35,231 nt of DNA from Streptomyces flaveus. Its GTDB lineage: Bacteria > Actinomycetota > Actinomycetes > Streptomycetales > Streptomycetaceae. Numbering within the stretch: the first letter of the stretch is position 1; every line of letters begins with the position of its first letter. The position numbers and the translations under genes are program-made. Where the stretch lies: assembly GCF_014647675.1 (NCBI RefSeq), contig NZ_BMPQ01000004.1, forward strand, positions 442,795-478,025, given 5' to 3'. Below the pieces are notes generated by a model, which had not been told where the DNA came from, made no database searches, and saw only the letters and a list, made by a program, of their open reading frames with translations. Positions 23,700 to 30,913 of this stretch are shown in pieces.

Positions 23700-23752
23700 G
23701 CACAACGCCCAGTTGTGCCTCCCTGGCCGAGCGGTTGTTTGACCGCTCGGCC
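23700..23752 (+). promoter_or_regulatory. Two perfect hairpins/palindromes upstream of the MFS gene
   Basis: GCACAAC (23700-23706) pairs with GTTGTGC (23712-23718), loop GCCCA. GGCCGAGCGGT (23725-23735) pairs with ACCGCTCGGCC (23742-23752), loop TGTTTG. They lie 67-120 bases before the MFS start and could be operators or a structured leader. No ribosomal start or T run is associated with them. Confidence 0.6.
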
Positions 23753-23819
23753 CCCGCTCGCTTGGATCTCGCTGATCAAGGTGAGGTTGTTCCGGCGAGG
23801 CAGCGGGGGTGCGCTGGAC

Positions 23820-25073
23820 ATGGCGATGGGGCTGGGACGCTCGCTGGGGCGGCAGTTCGGGTGGCTCTGGGCGGCGTATGCGACCAGTACGTTCGGTACG
23901 CGGCTGGCGTTCGACGCGTTCCCCCTGATCGCGATTCTCGTGCTGCACGCCGGGCCGACGGAAGTGGCGGTGCTGGCGGCCGCAGGTCTTGCGGTGGGGG
24001 CTGTGGTCGCGGTGCCGCTCGGCCCCTGGGTGGAGTTCCGCCGCAAGCGCCCTGTGATGATCGCGATGGACCTGATCCGGTTCGCGGCACTGATGAGCGT
24101 CCCGGCCGCCTACGCGCTCGGCCGGCTCGACTTCGTCCAGCTCGTGATCGTGTCGGTCCTCGTCGCCGCGGCCGACATCACCTTCACCGCGGCGAGCGGC
24201 GCCTGCCTCAAGGCACTCGTACCGCCGGAGGACCTGATCGTCGCGAACGGACGGTTCGAGTCCACGAACTGGACCGCCACGGTGCTCGGACCGCCGCTCG
24301 GCGGGGCCGCGATCGGGCTGTTCGGCCCGGTGATGACCGTGGTGGCCGACGCGGTCAGCTTCCTGCTCTCGGCCCTGGGTATCCGCGCGATCGGCGGCAC
24401 GGAGCCGCGCCCCGTGCGAACCGCCGCACCGGCCCGACTCAGAGCCGGCGACCTGCTCGAAGGGTGGCGGTACATCCTGGCCCACCGGGCGCTGCGCCCG
24501 CTGTTCTTCAACACGATCCTCGTCAGCGGCCTGATCATGGCGACCTCGCCACCGCTCGCCGTCCTCATGCTCGGCGACCTCGGATTCGCGCCATGGCAGT
24601 ACGGCCTCGCCTTCGCCGTGCCTTGCGTCGGCGGTCTGATCGGCTCACGACTGGCCCGCCGGCTCGTCGCGCGGTTCGGGCAGCACAGGGTCATGCTCAC
24701 CGCCGGGACGCTGCGCGCGTGCTGGTTGCTCGGGCTGGCCTTCGTCCGCCCCGGCACCGCCGGACTCGTGCTCGTCATCGCCGTCGAATTCGGGCTGATC
24801 ACCAGCATGGGCGTGTTCAACCCGGTGTATGCCACCTACCGGCTCGAACAGACGGCGACGGACCGGATCGCCCGCACCCTGTCCGCGTGGTCGATCACCA
24901 GCAAACTCACCGTCGCGGCCCTGACCGCCCTGTGGGGCCTGCTGGCCGGCCTCACCGGCCCCCGCACCGCGATCGCGATCGCCGGCCTCCTCATTCTCAC
25001 AACCCCGCTGCTCCTGCCTCGGCATGACGACGCGTCAGGACACAAACGGGAAGGTGCCGGGAGCCGCACTTGA
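23820..25073 (+). CDS. MFS transporter (drug exporter-like)
   Basis: The 417-residue membrane protein has about 12 hydrophobic segments in two halves (WLWAAYATSTFGTRLAFDAFPL at the start; PLFFNTILVSGLIMATSPPLAVLML at the start of the second half). VEFRRKRPVMIAMDLIRF is the MFS loop 2-3 motif. LKALVPPEDLIVANGRFES is typical of the MFS_3/enterobactin-exporter-like family. ATG 23820 follows GGGGGT; ATG 23826 is an alternative. The product is probably an exporter for a drug or siderophore-like compound, controlled by the divergent LysR regulator. Confidence 0.87.
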   Translation: MAMGLGRSLGRQFGWLWAAYATSTFGTRLAFDAFPLIAILVLHAGPTEVAVLAAAGLAVGAVVAVPLGPWVEFRRKRPVMIAMDLIRFAALMSVPAAYALGRLDFVQLVIVSVLVAAADITFTAASGACLKALVPPEDLIVANGRFESTNWTATVLGPPLGGAAIGLFGPVMTVVADAVSFLLSALGIRAIGGTEPRPVRTAAPARLRAGDLLEGWRYILAHRALRPLFFNTILVSGLIMATSPPLAVLMLGDLGFAPWQYGLAFAVPCVGGLIGSRLARRLVARFGQHRVMLTAGTLRACWLLGLAFVRPGTAGLVLVIAVEFGLITSMGVFNPVYATYRLEQTATDRIARTLSAWSITSKLTVAALTALWGLLAGLTGPRTAIAIAGLLILTTPLLLPRHDDASGHKREGAGSRT

Positions 25074-25192
25074 TCCGCCGCGACGCGTAGGCGGCCGGTT
25101 CAGCCCGTCAACTCCCAGGTATTGGCGGGCGCTTCATCGTGACAACACCTCTCAGAGATCACGTGTCAATGCGCATCCAGGTGACTGTTCTG

Positions 25193-25209
25193 GGCATGTC
25201 AAGCATGCC
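25193..25209. promoter_or_regulatory. Palindrome upstream of the NPP1 gene
   Basis: GGCATG (25193-25198) and CATGCC (25204-25209) form a perfect dyad with a 5-base spacer, 42 bases before the TTG start. It may be an operator. Nothing else stands out in 25074-25250. Confidence 0.35.
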
Positions 25210-25250
25210 ATCATGCGCACCCCCGCACCGTGGTTGATCAGGAGGACGCG

Positions 25251-26018
25251 TTGAAGACGAGTTCACGGATCCGCAGAGCAACTCTCATACTCGGCAGCGC
25301 CGTTGCGCTGGTCGTCGCCTTCCCGGGCAGTGCTCTCGCTGCTCCGCCGCGGTCCTTGCCCGCCAACGCGGAAGCACTGGAGCAGACGTTCCAGCCGACG
25401 TACGACTACGACACGGACGGCTGCTACTCCACGCCCGCCATCGGCCCCGACGGCACCGTCAACGGCGGCCTCAACCCGACCGGATCCCTCAGCGGCGAGT
25501 GCCGTGACGCCTCGGACCTGGACAACACCAACGGGTACTCCCGCTACAAGTGCAACAACGGCTGGTGCGCCATCATGTACGGCCTGTACTTCGAGAAGGA
25601 CCAGGCCGTGGCCGGCAGCAGTCTCGGCGGACACCGCCACGACTGGGAGCACGTCGTGCTGTGGGTGCAGAACAACCAGGCGATGTACGTGTCCACTTCG
25701 GCCCACGGCGGCTTCAGCGTGTACGGCCGTGACCAGATCCGCTGGGACGGGAACCACCCCAAGATCGTGTACCACAAGGACGGCGTCAGAACGCACGCCT
25801 TCCGCCCCGCGACGTCGGGCGACGAGCCGCCGGAGAACCACAAGGGCAGCTGGCAGTACCCCCCGCTGGTCGGCTGGAACGGCTACCCCGCGGGTGTGCG
25901 CGACAGGCTGAGCCAGGCCAACTTCGGCAGCGCCAACTTCGGCCTCAAGGACGGCAGTTTCAACAACCACCTCGCCGCAGCCAAGCCGGCCGGCATCGCC
26001 TTCGACCCCAACGCCTGA
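25251..26018 (+). CDS. Secreted NPP1/NLP family protein (necrosis-inducing-like)
   Basis: The TTG start at 25251 is fixed by AGGAGG five bases upstream and gives a clean signal peptide (basic RIRR, hydrophobic core, cleavage after ALA about residue 31). The mature protein has the hallmark heptapeptide GHRHDWE (127-133), whose His/Asp/Glu residues bind the metal in NLP cytolysins, within the family core (YSRYKCNNGWCAIMYGLYFEKDQ). Four cysteines (58, 84, 101, 106) suggest two disulfides, as in type-2 NLPs. The family lyses plant cells by binding sphingolipids; whether this bacterial member is toxic is unknown. It is monocistronic and convergent with the next gene. Confidence 0.9.
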   Translation: MKTSSRIRRATLILGSAVALVVAFPGSALAAPPRSLPANAEALEQTFQPTYDYDTDGCYSTPAIGPDGTVNGGLNPTGSLSGECRDASDLDNTNGYSRYKCNNGWCAIMYGLYFEKDQAVAGSSLGGHRHDWEHVVLWVQNNQAMYVSTSAHGGFSVYGRDQIRWDGNHPKIVYHKDGVRTHAFRPATSGDEPPENHKGSWQYPPLVGWNGYPAGVRDRLSQANFGSANFGLKDGSFNNHLAAAKPAGIAFDPNA

Positions 26019-26022
26019 CGTA

Positions 26023-26040
26023 CGGCGCCCGGGGGCGCCG
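26023..26040. terminator. Bidirectional hairpin between the NPP1 and winged-helix genes
   Basis: CGGCGCCC (26023-26030) and GGGCGCCG (26033-26040) form a near-continuous GC palindrome between two converging genes. Confidence 0.5.
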
Positions 26041-26073
26041 CCGCACACCGCAGCGCAGACGGTGGCCCGTCAG

Positions 26074-26748
26074 TCAGTTCCCGGCGGGCTGTGCTTCGGT
26101 CTGTGCCGGCGCCTCCGGCTCCGACGGCGCCGGTGCGTCCGGGGCGGTGTAGAAGACGGACGAGCCCTGCTTCGTACGCTGGGCCTGGCTCTTGGCCACG
26201 AGTCCTTCGACCGTGGTGCGTACGACGGTGGTCTTGATACGACGCTCGGGGTGGGCCTCGCCGAGCGCGGTGGCGATCTCCGCCGCGGAGCGTGGTTCGC
26301 TCTGTTCGCGGAGATGACGGCGGATGAGTTCAACGAGGGTGGGCTGGACGGACGTTGGGGTCTCGGCCTTGGCTGTGGGCTTCTTGTCCGCCGGCTTCTT
26401 GGCTGCCGACTTGGCCGCCGGCCTGTCGCTCTGTGCGGTGGCGGCCTTCTTCGCGCGGGCCCGCTTGCCGGTGCCCGACTCGGTCGTGGACTTGGGCCTC
26501 TTCTGCCGGGGAGGAGAGGACGTCGCGGCGTCTTCGGGCGCGGGCTGAGTGGGCGCGTCCGCACCCAGCGCCTGCTGCATGTTCACCAGCACGGTGTGGT
26601 CGTGCTGCAGGGCGAGCAGCTGCTCCTGCAATGCGCTGATCTCCGCGCGCACGCGTTCCTGTTCCTTGGCATTGCGGTCGAGGTCGCCGACCACCTGGGC
26701 GATGTACTGCGACGTGAGTTCAGTGGCTGGGGGAGTGCTCTCAGTCAT
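26074..26748 (-). CDS. Lys/Ala/Pro-rich winged-helix DNA-binding protein
   Basis: This 224-residue protein has three parts. A predicted coiled coil comes first (about 10-60; QVVGDLDRNAKEQERVRAEISALQEQLLALQ). A disordered linker rich in Lys, Ala, Pro and Thr (about 65-135; KRARAKKAATAQ, AAKSAAKKPADKKPTAKAE) resembles histone-H1 or HupS tails. A winged helix follows (about 136-200; LVELIRRHLREQSEPRSAAEIATALGEAHPERRIKTTVVRTTVEGLVAKSQAQR), and then an acidic/Pro tail. ATG 26748 follows AAAGG; the frame further upstream is unsupported. It may be a nucleoid-associated or global DNA-binding protein. No standard family name could be assigned. Confidence 0.8.
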   Translation of the reverse strand: MTESTPPATELTSQYIAQVVGDLDRNAKEQERVRAEISALQEQLLALQHDHTVLVNMQQALGADAPTQPAPEDAATSSPPRQKRPKSTTESGTGKRARAKKAATAQSDRPAAKSAAKKPADKKPTAKAETPTSVQPTLVELIRRHLREQSEPRSAAEIATALGEAHPERRIKTTVVRTTVEGLVAKSQAQRTKQGSSVFYTAPDAPAPSEPEAPAQTEAQPAGN

Positions 26749-26960
26749 GGTGCTGACCTTTCTCGGTCCTTGGTCCTTCGCGAGCCGCATCTGCTGCGGG
26801 GCGCACCGGCGTAGAGATGGTACGTACAGATGGAGCAGGTTGTTCCCCGCGAGTGACGGCAGGCTGACGTCAGACGCGATGGGCCTACGTCCTTGGTACC
26901 GGTCCTGCCTGGGTCCGCAGCCCGATCCGCCGGTACAGGGCCGCGACCTAGCGTCACACC

Positions 26961-27590
26961 ATGCGTATCGGAATTCTGGGCACGGGCAATGTCGGCCGAG
27001 CACTGGCAGCGGGCTGGTCCGCGGCAGGGCACGAGGTCGTACTCGGGTCGCGTCGGCCGAAGGAGCGTACAGATCTGGGCTTCGCCGTCGCCGGTCTGGG
27101 GGAAGCGGCCACACATGCGGAAGTGGTGGTCAACGCGACCCCGGGGACGGCATCACTGGACGTACTGACCACGATCGGAGCGGCGGCGCTGGCCGGGAAG
27201 ACACTCGTCGACGTCGGTGTCGGCCTCTCCGACGACTTCACGGAGCTGTCCCACCCCAACAGCAGTCTGAGCGAGCAGATTCAAGAAGCGTTTCCCGAGA
27301 CCTTGGTGGTCAAGACGCTGTGCACCATGGACGCGTCCGCGATGACCGACCCCGGTGGCCTGGACGGCCCGAGCACCGTCTTCCTGTCCGGCAACAGCGC
27401 CGCGGCCAAGCAGACCACGGCCAGGCTGCTCGGCGACCTGGGCTGGCCTCCGGCCTCGCAGCTGGACATCGGAGGCATCACCACCGCACGCGGACAGGAG
27501 CACTTCGCCCTGCTCTTCATGGGAATCGCGGGCGGCCTGGGCACCCACACCTTCAACATCAACGTCGTCAGCCGCTCATCGGCGGTGTGA
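26961..27590 (+). CDS. NADP-binding protein of the F420:NADP oxidoreductase (NADP_oxidored_F420) family
   Basis: The 209-residue protein begins MRIGILGTGNVGRALAAGWSAAGHEVVLGSR, the compact Rossmann fold of F420-dependent NADP reductases, and continues VVNATPGTASLDVL, a DVGVGLS turn and VVKTLCTMDASAM. The length is normal for the group. Use of F420 as partner is not proven. No ribosome site precedes ATG 26961; a TAGCGT -10-like box ends seven bases upstream, so the transcript may be leaderless. It is convergent with fprA. Confidence 0.82.
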   Translation: MRIGILGTGNVGRALAAGWSAAGHEVVLGSRRPKERTDLGFAVAGLGEAATHAEVVVNATPGTASLDVLTTIGAAALAGKTLVDVGVGLSDDFTELSHPNSSLSEQIQEAFPETLVVKTLCTMDASAMTDPGGLDGPSTVFLSGNSAAAKQTTARLLGDLGWPPASQLDIGGITTARGQEHFALLFMGIAGGLGTHTFNINVVSRSSAV

Positions 27591-27613
27591 CACCACCGCC
27601 CGGCACGCAAAAC

Positions 27614-27666
27614 GCCGCGCGGCCGGGCCGCACCCCTGCATACGGGGAACGGCCCGGCCGCGCGGC
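27614..27666. terminator. Bidirectional terminator with 17-bp stem
   Basis: GCCGCGCGGCCGGGCCG (27614-27630) pairs perfectly with 27650-27666. The 19-base loop holds a further CCCC/GGGG pair. It sits between converging genes and can serve both strands. Confidence 0.85.
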
Positions 27667-27673
27667 CTGAGCG

Positions 27674-29038
27674 CTACGCGCCGCTCGCCCTGAGCATGTC
27701 CTCACGCTCGACGATCTTCACGCGCTCCCGGCCCTCGGGCTCACCCAGCGCCTTCTCCGCGGTGTCCAGCCGGTACCAGCCGTCCCACGTCGTGAAGCGG
27801 ACGTTCCGTTCGCCGAGGAACGTGTCCACGGCGTCCGGAGCGGGCGAAGTGGGCGTGTGCAGGCGGCCGTTCGCGTGGTCGTCCAGCAGGTTGGCGACCG
27901 TCTCGTTGGCGTCGCCCTTGGTGTGACCGATCAGGCCCACGGGGCCGCGCCGGATCCAGCCCGTGACGTACGTCGACTGCAGGTGCGCGCCGGTGTCCTC
28001 GAGCACCCGGCCGCCGTTGTCCGGCACCGTGCCCGACTCGACGTCCCAGGGCAGCTTGGGCAGCTTGTCGGAGAGGTAACCCACCGCGCGGTAGACCGCG
28101 GTGACGTCCCAGTCCTTGAACTCGCCGGTGCCCTTGACGTTGCCGGTGCCGTCGAGGGTGGTGCGCTCGGTGCGCAGGCCGACGACGTTGCCGTCCTCGC
28201 CGAGGATCTCGGTCGGCGACTCGAAGAAGTGCAGGAACAGCTTGTGCGGCCGGTTGCCGACATCGCGGATCGCCCAGTTCTCCAGCGTCTTGGCGACCAT
28301 GTCGGCCTGCTTGTTGCCGCGCCGGGTCTCGATCGATCCCTCGTCGTAGTCGATGTCCTCGGGGTCGACGATCACTTCGATGTTGGGGGAGTGGTCCAGC
28401 TCCCGCAGCTCCATCGGGCTGAACTTCGCCTGCGCAGGGCCGCGGCGGCCGAAGACGTGGATCTCGCGAGCCCGGTTGGCCTTCAGACCCTCGTGGACGT
28501 TCGGCGGGATCTCGGTCGGCAGCAGCTCCTCGGCCGTCTTGGCCAGGATGCGCGCCACGTCGAGCGCCACATTGCCGACACCGAGTACGGCGACCTTCTC
28601 CGCCTCGAGCGGCCAGGTCCGCGGGACGTCCGGGTGACCGTCGTACCAGGAGACGAAGTCCGCCGCGCCGTACGAGCCGTCGAGGTGGATGCCGGGTATG
28701 TCGAGCGCCCGGTCGGCTGTCGCCCCGGTGGAGAAGACCACGGCGTCGTAGAAGGCGCGCAGATCGTCCAGGCTGATGTCGCGAGGGTAGTCGACGTTGC
28801 CGAAGAGGCGGACCTGCGGCTTGTCGAGCACCTGGTGCAGGGCCTTGACGATGCCCTTGATGCGGGGATGGTCGGGGGCCACGCCGTAACGGATCAGGCC
28901 GAACGGGGCGGGCATCCGCTCGAAGAGGTCGATGGACACGCCGGGTTCGGCGGCCACTTCGGACTTCAGCAGCGCGTCGGCGGCGTAGATCCCGGCGGGG
29001 CCGGCTCCGACAATAGCTACCCGCAGGGGGCGGGGCAT
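27674..29038 (-). CDS. fprA: Ferredoxin/flavodoxin-NADP reductase (FprA/adrenodoxin-reductase type)
   Basis: The 454-residue flavoprotein has an FAD loop VAIVGAGPAGIYAADALL (8-25), PFGLIRYGVAPDHPRIKGI typical of the adrenodoxin-reductase group, an NADP loop VAVLGVGNVALDVARIL, HVFGRRGPAQAKFSPMELREL, and the C-terminal GWIRRGPVGLIGHTKGDANETV. It transfers electrons between NADPH and ferredoxin in the cytosol and could supply the two P450s of this window. ATG 29038 follows GAAGGGAAC. An iron box lies in its promoter, so expression is probably induced in low iron. Confidence 0.93.
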   Translation of the reverse strand: MPRPLRVAIVGAGPAGIYAADALLKSEVAAEPGVSIDLFERMPAPFGLIRYGVAPDHPRIKGIVKALHQVLDKPQVRLFGNVDYPRDISLDDLRAFYDAVVFSTGATADRALDIPGIHLDGSYGAADFVSWYDGHPDVPRTWPLEAEKVAVLGVGNVALDVARILAKTAEELLPTEIPPNVHEGLKANRAREIHVFGRRGPAQAKFSPMELRELDHSPNIEVIVDPEDIDYDEGSIETRRGNKQADMVAKTLENWAIRDVGNRPHKLFLHFFESPTEILGEDGNVVGLRTERTTLDGTGNVKGTGEFKDWDVTAVYRAVGYLSDKLPKLPWDVESGTVPDNGGRVLEDTGAHLQSTYVTGWIRRGPVGLIGHTKGDANETVANLLDDHANGRLHTPTSPAPDAVDTFLGERNVRFTTWDGWYRLDTAEKALGEPEGRERVKIVEREDMLRASGA

Positions 29039-29084
29039 GATCAGGTTCCCTTCGAGTGGTGAACAGGCAACTCGTCGGCAACCC

Positions 29085-29103
29085 TAAACTAAGGCAAACC
29101 TTA
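29085..29103 (-). promoter_or_regulatory. Iron box (DmdR/IdeR/DtxR-type operator) upstream of fprA
   Basis: The 19-base site 29085-29103 contains the perfect dyad TAAGG-CAAA-CCTTA (29090-29103) preceded by TAAAC. It agrees at about 12-13 of 19 positions with the DtxR/IdeR consensus TTAGGTTAGSCTAACCTAA. Its centre is about 55 bases upstream of the fprA start, where an iron-dependent repressor would block transcription. Confidence 0.75.
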
Positions 29104-29152
29104 CTTGGTACGAGGGTCCGGCCTATGACCTCATAAAGCAGCCTTATGGGAA

Positions 29153-29169
29153 ACGGGGAATCCCCGTCA
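29153..29169 (-). terminator. Small hairpin at the end of the oxidoreductase gene
   Basis: ACGGGG-AAT-CCCCGT (29153-29167) is a compact GC stem overlapping the stop codon region of the oxidoreductase at 29167. A terminator role is plausible. Confidence 0.4.
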
Positions 29170-30051
29170 GTGCGGCTCTGTCAGCTGGGCCTCGGCCGCA
29201 ACCAGGATCTCCGTCACCCGCAGCCCGAAGGCGGCGTCGCACGGGTGCGGACGGCCGGTGCGGGCAGCGGCGAGGAGGGCGTCGGCGGCCCGGATCAGAG
29301 CCGGGACCGGTCCTTCAGCGGACGCGGGCAGAACGGCCGCTCCCGCCTTGCCGCGCAGTTCGACCGTGGCCCCGGCAGCCGCGGGCGGAGCGGTGAGGCT
29401 GAGAGTCAGGGTGCTCGACGCCCCGCCGATGTGCTGAAGGATCAGGTGGACGGTGTCCTTCGGGCCACGTGCGGCGGCCGCCACCCGCTCGACGTCGCCG
29501 AGAACCGGCAGCAGTACGGACAGGGCATGCGGGCCGACGTCCCACAGGCCCCCCTTCTCCCGTCGCCACGGCGAGTCGGCGAACGGGCTGTCGCCGGTGA
29601 ACACCGAACCGAGCCACTCCGCGCGTCCCGTGAACCACCCGTCCAGAGCGGCCTGTTCGGTGATCCAGGCCTCAGTGGTGTTCTGGAAACGGGCCGTGAA
29701 GAAGACGACCGAGGCGACACCGGCCTCCCCGGCCGCCTCGACGACCGCCCGCCCCTCCTCGACGCCCGCCGCGAGGGGCTTGTCGAGCAGCAGATGGCAT
29801 CCCGCCTGCGCTGCGCGCGCCGCGAGCGGGGCCTGAACGGAGGGAGGCAGGGCGATCGCGACGGCGTCCACCTCGGCGAGCAGAGCGTCGACGTCCTCGT
29901 ACGCGCGTGTCCCGTGCCGTTCGGCCAGGGCCTCGGCCGCGTCCGTGCGCCTGCCCCACACGCCCACGAAGTCCAGTTCGCGGTGCTCGCTCAAGGCGGG
30001 GGCGTGGGCCATCTCGGCCCACGGTCCTGTACCGAGCAGTCCGATGCGCAT
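29167..30051 (-). CDS. Gfo/Idh/MocA-family oxidoreductase
   Basis: This 294-residue protein has a Rossmann motif at its start (RIGLLGTGPWAEMAHAPAL) and the family signature as DKPLAAG (Asp in place of the usual Glu of EKP). It is shorter than the usual 330-400 residues, with a reduced C-terminal domain (WRREKGGLWDVGPHALSVLLPVLG). It stands alone, with its own promoter region shared with the divergent TetR gene. The substrate is unknown. Confidence 0.88.
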   Translation of the reverse strand: MRIGLLGTGPWAEMAHAPALSEHRELDFVGVWGRRTDAAEALAERHGTRAYEDVDALLAEVDAVAIALPPSVQAPLAARAAQAGCHLLLDKPLAAGVEEGRAVVEAAGEAGVASVVFFTARFQNTTEAWITEQAALDGWFTGRAEWLGSVFTGDSPFADSPWRREKGGLWDVGPHALSVLLPVLGDVERVAAAARGPKDTVHLILQHIGGASSTLTLSLTAPPAAAGATVELRGKAGAAVLPASAEGPVPALIRAADALLAAARTGRPHPCDAAFGLRVTEILVAAEAQLTEPH

Positions 30052-30215
30052 GCCGCCGCCTCTTCTCGTGCCGTGCCATGGGGTGACCGGGGCAGGTTGT
30101 CGTCCGGCCGCCTGTGTGCGCTGAGCCTTTCACGCGAGCCCTGAGGGTGCGCAACCAGCCGTCGTCCCAGGCCGGGTTGCCCTCAGTGGGTGTCTCTCGC
30201 GGTAGTCACGTAATT

Positions 30216-30234
30216 TGCCTAAAGGCATTAGGCA
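30216..30234. promoter_or_regulatory. Perfect operator palindrome of the TetR-type regulator
   Basis: TGCCTAA (30216-30222), a 5-base spacer AGGCA and TTAGGCA (30228-30234) form a perfect 7-bp dyad 37 bases upstream of the TetR start. The spacing is typical for a TetR autoregulatory operator; it could also affect the divergent oxidoreductase. Confidence 0.7.
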
Positions 30235-30270
30235 GCCGCATGATTGATTATGGCGAATGGGAGGAAGGGC

Positions 30271-30840
30271 ATGGCACGCGTAGGACTGACAACGGAACGC
30301 CTGACCCGGGCGGGAGCCGAACTGGCCGACGAGGTCGGCTTCGACCAGGTGACCGTCTCCGCGCTCGCCAGGCGGTTCGATGTCAAGGTCGCGAGCCTGT
30401 ATTCGCACCTGAAGAACTCCCAGGACCTGAAGACCAGGATCGCCCTGCTCGCCCTGGAAGAACTCGCCGACCGGGCCGCCGACGCCCTGGCCGGACGGGC
30501 CGGCAAGGACGCCCTCGCGGCCTTCGCGAACGTCTACCGCGACTACGCCAGGGAGCACCCCGGCCGTTACGCCGCGGCCCAGTTCAGGCTCGACCCTCAG
30601 ACGGCGGCCGCCAGCGCCGGCGGCAGACACGCGCAGATGACACGGGCGATCCTGCGCGGCTACGACCTGACGGAACCGGACCAGACCCACGCGGTCCGGC
30701 TGCTGGGCAGCGTCTTCCACGGCTACGTCAGCCTGGAGTCGGCCGGCGGCTTCAGCCACAGCGCCCCCGACTCACAGGAATCCTGGTCACGGATCCTGGA
30801 CGCCCTCGACACGCTGCTGCGCAACTGGCCCGGGCCCTGA
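30271..30840 (+). CDS. TetR/AcrR-family regulator (WHG-type C-terminal domain)
   Basis: The 189-residue protein has a TetR helix-turn-helix (LTRAGAELADEVGFDQVTVSALARRFDVKVASLYSHLKNSQDLK) and a helical ligand domain ending HAVRLLGSVFHGYVSLESAGGFSHSAPDSQESWSRILDALDTLL, the pattern of the WHG group. ATG 30271 follows GGAGGAAGG; the ATG codons at 30244 and 30250 are less likely. It is followed after about 70 bases by the SGNH hydrolase, which is probably in the same unit. Confidence 0.9.
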   Translation: MARVGLTTERLTRAGAELADEVGFDQVTVSALARRFDVKVASLYSHLKNSQDLKTRIALLALEELADRAADALAGRAGKDALAAFANVYRDYAREHPGRYAAAQFRLDPQTAAASAGGRHAQMTRAILRGYDLTEPDQTHAVRLLGSVFHGYVSLESAGGFSHSAPDSQESWSRILDALDTLLRNWPGP

Positions 30841-30913
30841 AGCACCGGGCGGAGACCGCGCGCCACGTGGCACATCCAAGCAACCTGACCATGCCGATCA
30901 ACAGGCGGAGGCC

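Noticed and set aside
23735..25027. Long Arg-rich plus-strand frame overlapping the MFS gene
   Set aside because: Out-of-frame shadow of the MFS coding sequence with typical RRR-rich composition.
26864..26873. CTGACGTCAG palindrome upstream of the winged-helix gene
   Set aside because: A 10-base perfect palindrome is expected by chance in a window of this size and it is not positioned at a clear promoter.
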